Shown here one piece after another: positions 16,661 to 24,319 of a stretch of 64,000 nucleotides of DNA; within the stretch, counting starts at the first letter, position 1, and every line of letters starts with the position of its first letter. The DNA lies in NCBI RefSeq assembly GCF_016775705.1, contig NZ_CP068760.1, positions 2,232,001 through 2,296,000 of the forward strand. Reading direction: 5' to 3'. The DNA comes from Chryseobacterium cucumeris (GTDB lineage Bacteria; Bacteroidota; Bacteroidia; Flavobacteriales; Weeksellaceae). The position numbers and the translations under genes are program-made. The notes under the pieces were generated by a model. The model worked only from the letters and a program-made list of their open reading frames with translations. It was not told where the DNA came from and searched no databases.

Positions 16661-18019
16661 TTATATTGTCATAGAGAAAATCCTGGTTTCAGGTTTATTT
16701 CTCATCATTCTCAGGTCAAAAACCATGGCAACGTTCCTTGTGAATGCTCTTCCGGCTTCTGTAATTTTAACTTCAGTTCCATTGATCTCAACCAAACCGT
16801 CATTTTCCATTTCTTTCAGCATTTCCAGTGCATTTTCAAGCTCAGGGAAAGAGTTGTTGATATCAAAAGTGGTTTCAAGCTGGCACATCAGATTCAGAAT
16901 ATGTCTTCTTACTGTAAGATCCTCTTCGCTCAGAACATGTCCTTTTACAACAGGAATTTCACCTTCTTCAACCATTTTCTGGTATTCCTCAACTGTTTTT
17001 ACATTCTGGGCAAAAGCATACCATGAATCTGAAATAGCAGACATCCCAAGTCCTACCATCAGCTGGGTTTTGCTTGATGTATATCCCATGAAATTTCTGT
17101 GAAGTTTTTTATGAATAAGAGACTGATACAGATCATCATGCTCAAGAGAGAAGTGATCCATCCCAACCTCAATATATCCTAAATCCTGAAGCAGCTTTTT
17201 ACCATCTTCATACAAACGACGCTTCTCTTCTCCACTTGGGAGGTCATTTTCATCAAATCCTCTTTGTCCGACACCTTTCACCCATGGAACGTGTGCGTAA
17301 GAATAAAATGCAAGTCTGTCCGGCTTCAGTTCCATTGTTTTTCTGATGGTATGTTCCATTGCTTCCCAATTCTGGTGTGGCAATCCGAAAACCAGATCAT
17401 GGCTGATTCCTCTGTACCCTATTTCCTTCGCCCATTCCGTAACGTTTTTCACATTTTCAAAAGGCTGGATTCTGTTGATGGCTTTCTGAACTTTAGGATC
17501 GTAATCCTGAACTCCAAAGCTCACTCTTCTGAAACCAAGGTCGTATAAAGTCTGAAGATGTTCCTTCGTCGTATTGTTTGGATGTCCCTCGAAAGAAAAT
17601 TCAGGATGCTCTGCAATATCCACTGATGAAAAGATACCTTCCAGCAATGTTCTTAAATTTTCAGGTGAGAAGAACGTGGGTGTTCCTCCTCCAAGGTGCA
17701 ATTCTTTCAGTTTAGGTCTTTCAGTGAAAAGATCAAGATATAATTTCCATTCTTTTAAAACACTTTCAAGATAAGGAACTTCAACACTGTGCTGTTTGGT
17801 GATACGCTTATGGCATGCACAAAATGTACACAATGCCTCACAGAAAGGCAAATGGATATAAATAGAAATTCCCTCCTCTGCATTGCTTTCATGAAAAGAC
17901 CTGATTACGGTTTCCTTCCATTTTTCCGGTGAAAATGTTGATTCATCCCAATACGGAACGGTAGGATAAGAAGTGTAACGCGGTCCGGGAATATTATACT
18001 TATCTATTAAAGAGTTCAT
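16661..18019 (-). CDS. hemN: Oxygen-independent coproporphyrinogen III dehydrogenase HemN
   Basis: 452 residues, matching the long HemN class (E. coli 457). The radical-SAM iron-sulfur motif with the extra Cys typical of true HemN is present: Cys60, Cys64, Cys67 and Cys69 in FCEALCTFCAC. Also present are LGGGTPTF (SAM binding), and RVSFGVQDYDPKVQKAINR. It decarboxylates coproporphyrinogen III to protoporphyrinogen IX in heme synthesis without oxygen. The four-Cys motif separates it from the HemW heme chaperone, which lacks the fourth Cys. It is a single-gene unit with a strong terminator. Confidence 0.96.
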   Translation of the reverse strand: MNSLIDKYNIPGPRYTSYPTVPYWDESTFSPEKWKETVIRSFHESNAEEGISIYIHLPFCEALCTFCACHKRITKQHSVEVPYLESVLKEWKLYLDLFTERPKLKELHLGGGTPTFFSPENLRTLLEGIFSSVDIAEHPEFSFEGHPNNTTKEHLQTLYDLGFRRVSFGVQDYDPKVQKAINRIQPFENVKNVTEWAKEIGYRGISHDLVFGLPHQNWEAMEHTIRKTMELKPDRLAFYSYAHVPWVKGVGQRGFDENDLPSGEEKRRLYEDGKKLLQDLGYIEVGMDHFSLEHDDLYQSLIHKKLHRNFMGYTSSKTQLMVGLGMSAISDSWYAFAQNVKTVEEYQKMVEEGEIPVVKGHVLSEEDLTVRRHILNLMCQLETTFDINNSFPELENALEMLKEMENDGLVEINGTEVKITEAGRAFTRNVAMVFDLRMMRNKPETRIFSMTI

Positions 18020-18195
18020 TGTGAAAATTAAATTTTATAAGGGTATGAAATTTAACATAATTAAAATTCATCTTACAAAATTAACCATTAGTTATGAATT
18101 TTAACCTATGAATTATATTAGGTTCTATTTTATAATGAGTCTAAATACGTATGATCAGGCTTTTGGCCAATAGTGATAAATTCTATTCCTGCTAT

Positions 18196-19209
18196 TTAAA
18201 ATTTTAATTTCATGACGGCAATTTTGCTATTTCCTGCAAGAACAATATTATTCCTATCAATCCATTGGCAGACAAAGAAGCCTTTTTCATCAGAAATCTT
18301 TTTCCAGGTCTTCCCAAAATCTGAAGAATAGCTGATGTGTTTGTCTCCTACGGCAATGATTTCTTTTCCTTTTGATCCCGGTTTAATTTTCACACAGGTT
18401 GTATATCCTGCGTTCTGCCCTGAAGCCTGAATCTGCCAGGTCTCGCCGGCATCAGTTGTGGTTGCGATATTATTGATATTAGCATCCTGTTTGGTATAAT
18501 CTCCTCCTGCTGCTATTCCGAAACGGTCTTCAAAAAAATCAATGGAATACATTCCCTGCGAAGGTTCTCCTTGTATGATTGGAGTGTTGAATACTTCTAT
18601 TTTATCATCTTTCAGGTTCATTCTTAAGATTCTTGAAGCTTTTCCTCCAGTCGCAATCCATAAGTATTTTTTAGAGGATGAAATATTGGTATTGCTGGCG
18701 GCAAAAGCAGCTTCGCCATCATTTAACGTTACATTATTTTTAAACATGTTCCATTTCCCATCCTTATATACTGCCAGTTTCAGCAGGTGATCTTTATCTG
18801 CGTCACTGAAGGTATAGGCAAGTTTATCATTCACAAAATGCAAAGCATCATAAAACGCTGTTTTTGCAGTATCTTTAAAAATCACCTGTGATTTCAGATC
18901 TTTTTTATCAATTTTGAAAAAACGTGCCGGACTTTCAATATTGATTGCATAGAAAGAAGTTTTATTCTGTCCTAGTGTTCTGAACTGAAGTTTTTCTTCA
19001 GATAGCCTGATCTGTTTCTGGTTTTTATAGTTTTTAAGATCTACAAACCCGAATTTGGAATCCGTACCGCTGTACCAGACCTTGTTGTCATATAGTTCAA
19101 GAGCCCTGATACTGATTTTATCGTTAAGAATGGTTTCAAGGCTTTCCACCTGCTGGGAAAACGCGGTAATTCCTACGGAAAGGAGGACAATGGAAAAAAG
19201 TTTTTTCAT
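18196..19209 (-). CDS. Exported beta-propeller protein (Ycf48/BNR-like)
   Basis: 337 residues with a signal peptide (MKKLFSIVLLSVGITAFSQ). The mature part is a repetitive beta pattern. Two BNR/Ycf48-type blades are clear near residues 245-320: TTTDAGETWQIQASG and YSSDFGKTWKKISDE, each with the SxDxGxTW turn. It is often annotated in this group as an oxidoreductase, but I see no cofactor or catalytic motif to support that. Likely periplasmic or outer-membrane associated; role unknown. It lies downstream of the permease gene but a hairpin terminator separates them, so it is probably transcribed on its own. Confidence 0.8.
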   Translation of the reverse strand: MKKLFSIVLLSVGITAFSQQVESLETILNDKISIRALELYDNKVWYSGTDSKFGFVDLKNYKNQKQIRLSEEKLQFRTLGQNKTSFYAINIESPARFFKIDKKDLKSQVIFKDTAKTAFYDALHFVNDKLAYTFSDADKDHLLKLAVYKDGKWNMFKNNVTLNDGEAAFAASNTNISSSKKYLWIATGGKASRILRMNLKDDKIEVFNTPIIQGEPSQGMYSIDFFEDRFGIAAGGDYTKQDANINNIATTTDAGETWQIQASGQNAGYTTCVKIKPGSKGKEIIAVGDKHISYSSDFGKTWKKISDEKGFFVCQWIDRNNIVLAGNSKIAVMKLKF

Positions 19210-19231
19210 AGAAATAGTATTGTGACAAAAA

Positions 19232-19249
19232 AAACCGCCGAAGCGGTTT
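19232..19249 (-). terminator. Rho-independent terminator for the amino-acid permease
   Basis: AAACCGC (19232-19238) and GCGGTTT (19243-19249) with a CGAA loop; the minus strand continues in a T-run (TTTTTTTGTC). Confidence 0.75.
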
Positions 19250-19258
19250 ATATTATTA

Positions 19259-20776
19259 TTAATCCTGATTCTGATATTTTTCAGGGTTATTAAGCTTACT
19301 GTTTGATTTTCCGTAAAGGAAGTATACCAAACCTCCTAAGAATAACCATACTGCAGAAAGTTCCAATGCATGGGCACTTAGGTTAAAGATCAAATATAGG
19401 TTGATAATTACTCCTAATGCCACTACGATTTTATAAGCAGGAACTTTGAAAGGTCTGATCAGGTTAGGTTCTTTCTTTCTCATCACCCAAACTGCGATAC
19501 AAACCAGTGTAAATGCAAACAGGGTTCCGAAACTTGTCATATCTGCCAATGTAGAAATTGGTGTAAATGCAGCGATTAAAGCTACTACAATTCCCAACAG
19601 GATAATTCCTTTGTAAGGTGTTTTTGTTTTTGGGTGAAGCTGTCCGAAGAATTTAGGAATCAAGCCGTCTTTTGCCATACCGATGAAGATTCTGGACTGC
19701 CCCATCATCATTACCATTACAACAGAAATCAACCCTACAGTAGCAGCAATCGTTACGATATTACTCGCCCAGTGCTTTCCTGCAATTTCAAAAGCATACG
19801 CAACAGGCGCTTTGATGGCATCCGGATATCTTCCTTCAGGATTAAAGTCTGTATAATGCATCATCCCTGTCAATACAAGAGATACACAGATATACAATGC
19901 TGTACAGATCAATAGTGAAGCGATGATAGCGAAAGGTACATCTTTTTTAGGGTTAATAGCTTCTCCAGCCTGTGTAGAAACAGCATCAAAACCGATATAA
20001 GCAAAGAAAATAGCTGCTGCTCCGGAAATAATCCCTTTAATACCATATGCCGAGACCATATCGCCCTCGGAATTCTTGATCTTTATCGGATCCGGAATAA
20101 AAGGCTTCCAGTTTTTAACCCCATCTACAGCGTTATAAAGATCTGTATTAGAGAAGATGATATATACTCCGGCGATAATTACAAAGATAACCGCTGAAGT
20201 TTTCATTAAAACGATCAGGTTATTCGCTCCTGCTGCCTCTTTAGTTCCTTTTACCAATAATGCAGTAATTAAAAGAACCAGAATAAATGCTGGCAGGTTC
20301 ATAGAAAAACCATCTCCTGTATAACTTGCCGGGTCTGATGTCAGATAGGCAGGCAAATGAATATTAAAAATCTTCAAAAATTTATTAAAATAACCGGACC
20401 AACTCACGGAGACGGCCATACTCGCCATCGCGTACTCGAGGATGAGACACCATCCCATGGCCCATGCAAAAATTTCTCCTACTGTTCCATATGCATAAGC
20501 ATAAGCTGAACCCTCTACAGGAATAATGGATGCAAACTCTGCATAGCATAATGCAGCAAAAACGCAGGCGATCCCTGCGATGATAAAGGAAATGGCAAGT
20601 GCTGGTCCTGCGTGATAATAGGCTCCTGTTCCTGTAAGAACAAAGATTCCACCACCGATGATAGCACCTACTCCAATTGCTGTTAAACTCCATTTTCCAA
20701 GGACTTTTTTCAGCTCACTTTTCTTCATATCTGCCTCATAGGCACTTAGTGGCTTTTTAACCCAAATTTTCGACAT
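19259..20776 (-). CDS. APC-superfamily amino-acid permease (CAT type)
   Basis: 505 residues with about 12 membrane helices. The first helix carries the substrate-backbone binding turn of the superfamily (GVGAIIGGGIFVLTG), and helix 6 has AAIFFAYIGFDAVSTQAGEA, both typical of the cationic amino acid transporter subfamily. It probably imports amino acids by proton or facilitated transport across the inner membrane; specificity is not readable from sequence. The terminator immediately after it is short but has a good T-run. A TATTTTCG box, one base from consensus, lies 24 bases upstream of the start. Confidence 0.9.
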   Translation of the reverse strand: MSKIWVKKPLSAYEADMKKSELKKVLGKWSLTAIGVGAIIGGGIFVLTGTGAYYHAGPALAISFIIAGIACVFAALCYAEFASIIPVEGSAYAYAYGTVGEIFAWAMGWCLILEYAMASMAVSVSWSGYFNKFLKIFNIHLPAYLTSDPASYTGDGFSMNLPAFILVLLITALLVKGTKEAAGANNLIVLMKTSAVIFVIIAGVYIIFSNTDLYNAVDGVKNWKPFIPDPIKIKNSEGDMVSAYGIKGIISGAAAIFFAYIGFDAVSTQAGEAINPKKDVPFAIIASLLICTALYICVSLVLTGMMHYTDFNPEGRYPDAIKAPVAYAFEIAGKHWASNIVTIAATVGLISVVMVMMMGQSRIFIGMAKDGLIPKFFGQLHPKTKTPYKGIILLGIVVALIAAFTPISTLADMTSFGTLFAFTLVCIAVWVMRKKEPNLIRPFKVPAYKIVVALGVIINLYLIFNLSAHALELSAVWLFLGGLVYFLYGKSNSKLNNPEKYQNQD

Positions 20777-20800
20777 GTTTTTTTATTTATTAAGGATTTA

Positions 20801-20808
20801 CGAAAATA
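20801..20808 (-). promoter_or_regulatory. Possible -7 box TATTTTCG for the permease
   Basis: One mismatch to TAnnTTTG, identical to the box seen before the ppGpp enzyme at 468-475. Confidence 0.4.
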
Positions 20809-20927
20809 TAAAAAATTTAGGAACTCCCACGTTTATCGTTAAACTTTCCTCATTTATTTTACATTAAAGGTTTAAAAACCTGAACAACACATTATATAAT
20901 CCATTTTAAAAAGTCCATATTTTTGCT

Positions 20928-20935
20928 TATTTTTG
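20928..20935 (+). promoter_or_regulatory. -7 box TATTTTTG for pnuC
   Basis: An exact consensus box ending 5 bases before the preferred pnuC ATG at 20941; a second TATTTTTG lies 10 bases upstream (20918-20925). Transcription from the nearer box would start at or next to the ATG. Confidence 0.6.
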
Positions 20936-20940
20936 ATTGC

Positions 20941-21603
20941 ATGAATTTATATGATCTTTTTGTAAAGCCTTATGAAAGCTATGATTCTTTACAAATTATG
21001 TTGGAAGCATCAGGTGCAATTTTCGGAATACTGAGCGTATTTTTTTCCATAAAGAAAAATATATGGGTGTATCCTACCGGCATTATTTCAACGCTGATCT
21101 ATGTATATCTTCTTTTCAATGCCGGGCTGCTTGGAGACTGTATGATTAACGTCTATTATACTGTCATGAGTATTTATGGATGGGTTCTATGGGCAAGAAA
21201 TTCTGAAGATCATGTTCACGTAGAAGTTACATGGGCTACCCGAAAAGAATGGATACATGCAAGTATTCTTTTTGTGCTGAGTTTGGCATTTGTTACTTTT
21301 ATTTATTATTGCAAACCTTATATTGATCATTTAGAAGGTGGTTATTTGGGATTGTATCATCTCGACTGGGCCAATTGGATGGATATTTTTACCACGTCCA
21401 TATTTTTAGTAGGAATGTGGTTGATGGCCAAACAGCGCATTGAGAGCTGGATTTTCTGGATTCTCGGAGATCTTATTTGTATTCCTATGATGATTTTTAA
21501 GGGACTTGGAATCACTTCGGTTCAATATTTGGTATTTACTATAATGGCGATCTTAGGATACGTCAATTGGAAAAAAAGTTTTAAAGAAAAAAAAGTACAA
21601 TAA
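20941..21603 (+). CDS. pnuC: Nicotinamide riboside/mononucleotide transporter PnuC
   Basis: 220 residues from the ATG at 20941 (MNLYDLFVKPYE). An ATG 18 bases upstream is in frame but lies inside the promoter boxes, so it is unlikely to be used. About seven membrane helices are visible, with PnuC features such as LGDCMINVYYTVMSIYGWVLW and ESWIFWILGDLICIPMMIFKG (split as ESWIFWILGDLICIP and MMIFKG). It brings in NAD precursors across the inner membrane. It is followed after 4 bases by a lipoprotein gene, so the two share a transcript, although they have no obvious functional link. Confidence 0.88.
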   Translation: MNLYDLFVKPYESYDSLQIMLEASGAIFGILSVFFSIKKNIWVYPTGIISTLIYVYLLFNAGLLGDCMINVYYTVMSIYGWVLWARNSEDHVHVEVTWATRKEWIHASILFVLSLAFVTFIYYCKPYIDHLEGGYLGLYHLDWANWMDIFTTSIFLVGMWLMAKQRIESWIFWILGDLICIPMMIFKGLGITSVQYLVFTIMAILGYVNWKKSFKEKKVQ

Positions 21604-21607
21604 AGTC

Positions 21608-22270
21608 ATGAAAAATTTATTTAAAATAGCAGTCAGTATTTTTGCTATTACCAGTTTAACCTCTTGTTTAGCATATACCGACGGATACGGAAGCAATAGT
21701 GGTTACGGATATGGTGATCCCTACTACAACAACGGGTATTATTATGCTCCTTCAGGATACTACGGAAGCGGAGGATATTGGGGCAATGATGGCTATTATT
21801 ACAGAAACAACGTTAATTATTACTATGATAATGGCATTCCTTATTATTATGACAATTATAATAACTCCAGAAGAAAAGTCTATGTAGAAAGAAGATCATC
21901 TTCTTCTTCAAGACCTCAAAACGGATTCCAGAATACGCGTACAACGAACAGTAACGGTTCATATAATAACGGAGGATTCAATAATAATAGAAACTCTAAC
22001 AGCAACAGCGGATTCAGAAACCAGAATAGTGGTTATCAAAACAATCAGGGAAATCAGAACAACAGTGGTTTCAGAAACTCCAACAGTAACAGTGGATTCA
22101 GAAATCAAAACAGCAGTAATCAGAACAACCAGGGAAACCAGAATAACAGTGGTTTCAGAAATTCCGGAGGCAGCAGATCAGAGTCTTCCGGCGGTGGATT
22201 CAGGAATAGCTCGGGCAGCCAAAGCACCAGTTCAAGCAGACAGCAGAGCGGCGGTGGCGGCTTTAGATAA
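21608..22270 (+). CDS. Low-complexity Gly/Tyr/Asn/Ser-rich lipoprotein
   Basis: 220 residues. A signal peptide ends in a lipobox (ITSLTSC, Cys at residue 20). The first third of the mature protein is Tyr/Gly-rich (DGYGSNSGYGYGDPYYNNGY); the rest is built on imperfect repeats of NSGFRNQNS / NNQGNQNNSGFRNS and ends in GGGGFR. The corresponding DNA (about 21960-22170) is an imperfect tandem repeat that could gain or lose units by slippage. No catalytic domain is visible. A surface or spacer role is possible but not shown. It lies 4 bases after pnuC and is followed by a terminator. Confidence 0.8.
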   Translation: MKNLFKIAVSIFAITSLTSCLAYTDGYGSNSGYGYGDPYYNNGYYYAPSGYYGSGGYWGNDGYYYRNNVNYYYDNGIPYYYDNYNNSRRKVYVERRSSSSSRPQNGFQNTRTTNSNGSYNNGGFNNNRNSNSNSGFRNQNSGYQNNQGNQNNSGFRNSNSNSGFRNQNSSNQNNQGNQNNSGFRNSGGSRSESSGGGFRNSSGSQSTSSSRQQSGGGGFR

Positions 22271-22287
22271 AACGATTATAAATAAGG

Positions 22288-22316
22288 AAACGAACAGCTA
22301 ACACTGTTCGTTTTTC
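22288..22316 (+). terminator. Rho-independent terminator
   Basis: AAACGAACAG (22288-22297) and CTGTTCGTTT (22304-22313), 10 bp with a 6-base loop, then TT. It ends the pnuC-lipoprotein transcript. Confidence 0.8.
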
Positions 22317-22329
22317 ATTTAAAATATAG

Positions 22330-22337
22330 TAATTTTG
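22330..22337 (+). promoter_or_regulatory. -7 box TAATTTTG for dapF
   Basis: An exact TAnnTTTG match, 22 bases before the dapF ATG and directly after the preceding terminator. Confidence 0.65.
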
Positions 22338-22359
22338 CTTCTTCATTTAACAAAAAAAT

Positions 22360-23127
22360 ATGGAATTTTATAAATATCAGGGAACAGGGAATGATTTTGT
22401 AATGGTAGATAACCGTGATCTCCAATTTACTAAAGATAAAGATAGCATTGAAAAATTATGTGACAGACGTTTCGGAATAGGTGCTGACGGTCTTATTCTA
22501 TTGGAAAACGATCCTCATTATGACTTCAAAATGGTGTACTACAATTCTGATGGCGGAGAAAGTACAATGTGCGGAAACGGAGGAAGATGCCTTGTCGCTT
22601 TTGCTTTTTTCCTTGACATCTTTGAAGACAAATGCAAATTCATTGCGACAGATGGTGAACATGAAGCTGAAATCCATAACGGAATCATTAAATTAAAAAT
22701 GATCAATGTGGATACTATCTCCCAAGACGGAAATGATTTTGTTCTGAATACCGGATCTCCTCATTATGTAAAATATGTTGACAATCTGAAAGATTATCAC
22801 GTTTATGACGAAGGATATGGCATCAGAAATTCAGAAAAATATAAAGAAAAAGGAATCAATGTGAACTTTGTAGAAAAAATTTCCGATAATGAAATTTTTG
22901 TAAGAACCTATGAACGAGGCGTTGAGGACGAAACTTACAGTTGCGGAACAGGAGTTACAGCTTCTGCTTTAACTTTTCTGCAAAAACATAATCTAACCTC
23001 TGTAAAAGTTAAAACTTTAGGTGGAAACCTTAAAGTACATGCTGAAAAAAGCGGTGATGCATTCCAGAATATTTGGCTGGAGGGTCCTGCAAAGCAAGTT
23101 TTTAGAGGTAAGACAGATCTTCTTTAA
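22360..23127 (+). CDS. dapF: Diaminopimelate epimerase
   Basis: 255 residues. The two catalytic cysteines sit in their conserved settings: Cys71 in ESTMCGNGGRC and Cys195 in TYSCGTGVTA. The enzyme interconverts LL- and meso-diaminopimelate in lysine and peptidoglycan synthesis by a two-base mechanism without cofactor. It is somewhat shorter than the E. coli enzyme (274). It starts a probable operon with mltG, 32 bases downstream, which also concerns the cell wall. Confidence 0.96.
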   Translation: MEFYKYQGTGNDFVMVDNRDLQFTKDKDSIEKLCDRRFGIGADGLILLENDPHYDFKMVYYNSDGGESTMCGNGGRCLVAFAFFLDIFEDKCKFIATDGEHEAEIHNGIIKLKMINVDTISQDGNDFVLNTGSPHYVKYVDNLKDYHVYDEGYGIRNSEKYKEKGINVNFVEKISDNEIFVRTYERGVEDETYSCGTGVTASALTFLQKHNLTSVKVKTLGGNLKVHAEKSGDAFQNIWLEGPAKQVFRGKTDLL

Positions 23128-23159
23128 AAACAAAAAACTTTTAATCAACATTGATAAGA

Positions 23160-24185
23160 ATGAAAAAAGCAATTCTCATTGTCATTCTGCTGGTTTTTGT
23201 AGTGGCAGGATTTTTTGGTTTGAGATTTTATAATAAATATTTAGGAAATAACGTAGAAAAGGATGGTTATGTTCTGATTCCTCATAGAGCAGGATTTAAA
23301 CAGATCCTGGATTCTATTGCTCCTTATATTAAAGACAGGGAATCTTTTGAAGCTGTAGCTAAGGAAAAAGGCCTTGATACGAATTTTAAAGCAGGGCGAT
23401 ATCATATTCAGAGCGGAACAGGTAACAAAAACCTTGTCAATATGATCAAAGCAGGTAACCAGACTGCAAACTCTTACAGAATCGGGGATTTTGGAGATAT
23501 GTATCAGATGATTGGTAAGGTGACCAAAAAAACGGAAATTGATTCATTACATTTTGTGAATGATCTGGATGCCGTGGCACAGGAGAAAGGCTATAAAAAT
23601 GTTGAAGATTTAAAAAAATATTTTTTCATCGATACGTATAATTTTTTCTGGACAGTAAGTCCGAGAGAATTTTTTGCGAAGTTCGAAAATCAGTATAATG
23701 ATTTCTGGACGAGTGAAAGAAAGAACAAGGAGCAGCAGTCCGGGCTTACAAGAGATCAGATTTATGCTTTAGCTTCCATTGTTTATAAAGAATCAGGAGG
23801 GAAAAAGGATGAAATGAAAACCATTGCAGGATTATATTTAAACCGTTACAGAAAAGGAATGAAGCTTCAGTCCGATCCTACGGTAATCTATGCGATTAAT
23901 AAACAGACCAATTTTAAAGAACCTATAAAAAGAGTATTATATAAGCATTTATCGACACCTTCACCTTATAACACTTATGCCAATGCAGGTATTCCTCCGG
24001 GCCCCATCTGTGTAGTGGATAAAAACTCAATAGATGCTGTTTTAAATGCTGAAAACAACAATTATATATTTATGTGTGCTGATCCGGCAAGATTCGGATA
24101 CCACAAGTTTACGGCAAGTGCAGAAGAACATGCTGTAAATGCGAAGGCTTATCAGGATTGGCTTAACTCGAAAAATATAAAATAA
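23160..24185 (+). CDS. mltG: Endolytic murein transglycosylase MltG
   Basis: 341 residues from the ATG at 23160; the TTG nine bases earlier is less likely. One N-terminal membrane helix (AILIVILLVFVVAGFFG) anchors it in the inner membrane. The YceG catalytic domain includes ALASIVYKESGGKKDEM with the catalytic Glu211 (E. coli E218), LNRYRKGMKLQSDPTVIYA, and the family ending (YHKFTASAEEHAVNAKAYQ). MltG cuts nascent glycan strands and sets their length. Co-transcription with dapF joins precursor synthesis and strand termination. Confidence 0.94.
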   Translation: MKKAILIVILLVFVVAGFFGLRFYNKYLGNNVEKDGYVLIPHRAGFKQILDSIAPYIKDRESFEAVAKEKGLDTNFKAGRYHIQSGTGNKNLVNMIKAGNQTANSYRIGDFGDMYQMIGKVTKKTEIDSLHFVNDLDAVAQEKGYKNVEDLKKYFFIDTYNFFWTVSPREFFAKFENQYNDFWTSERKNKEQQSGLTRDQIYALASIVYKESGGKKDEMKTIAGLYLNRYRKGMKLQSDPTVIYAINKQTNFKEPIKRVLYKHLSTPSPYNTYANAGIPPGPICVVDKNSIDAVLNAENNNYIFMCADPARFGYHKFTASAEEHAVNAKAYQDWLNSKNIK

Positions 24186-24319
24186 GCTTAGAAAAAGCAC
24201 CAGGAAACTTATACAGTTAGAAAACAACAAACAACCATAATGTTTTGGCTATCAAATTGATATGGATATTCAAAATATTAAGGGTTATTCTTTCACGATC
24301 TTATACAAAAAAATAACCT

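Noticed and set aside
20923..20940. Upstream ATG for pnuC
   Set aside because: It lies inside the two promoter boxes, so it would usually not be in the transcript.
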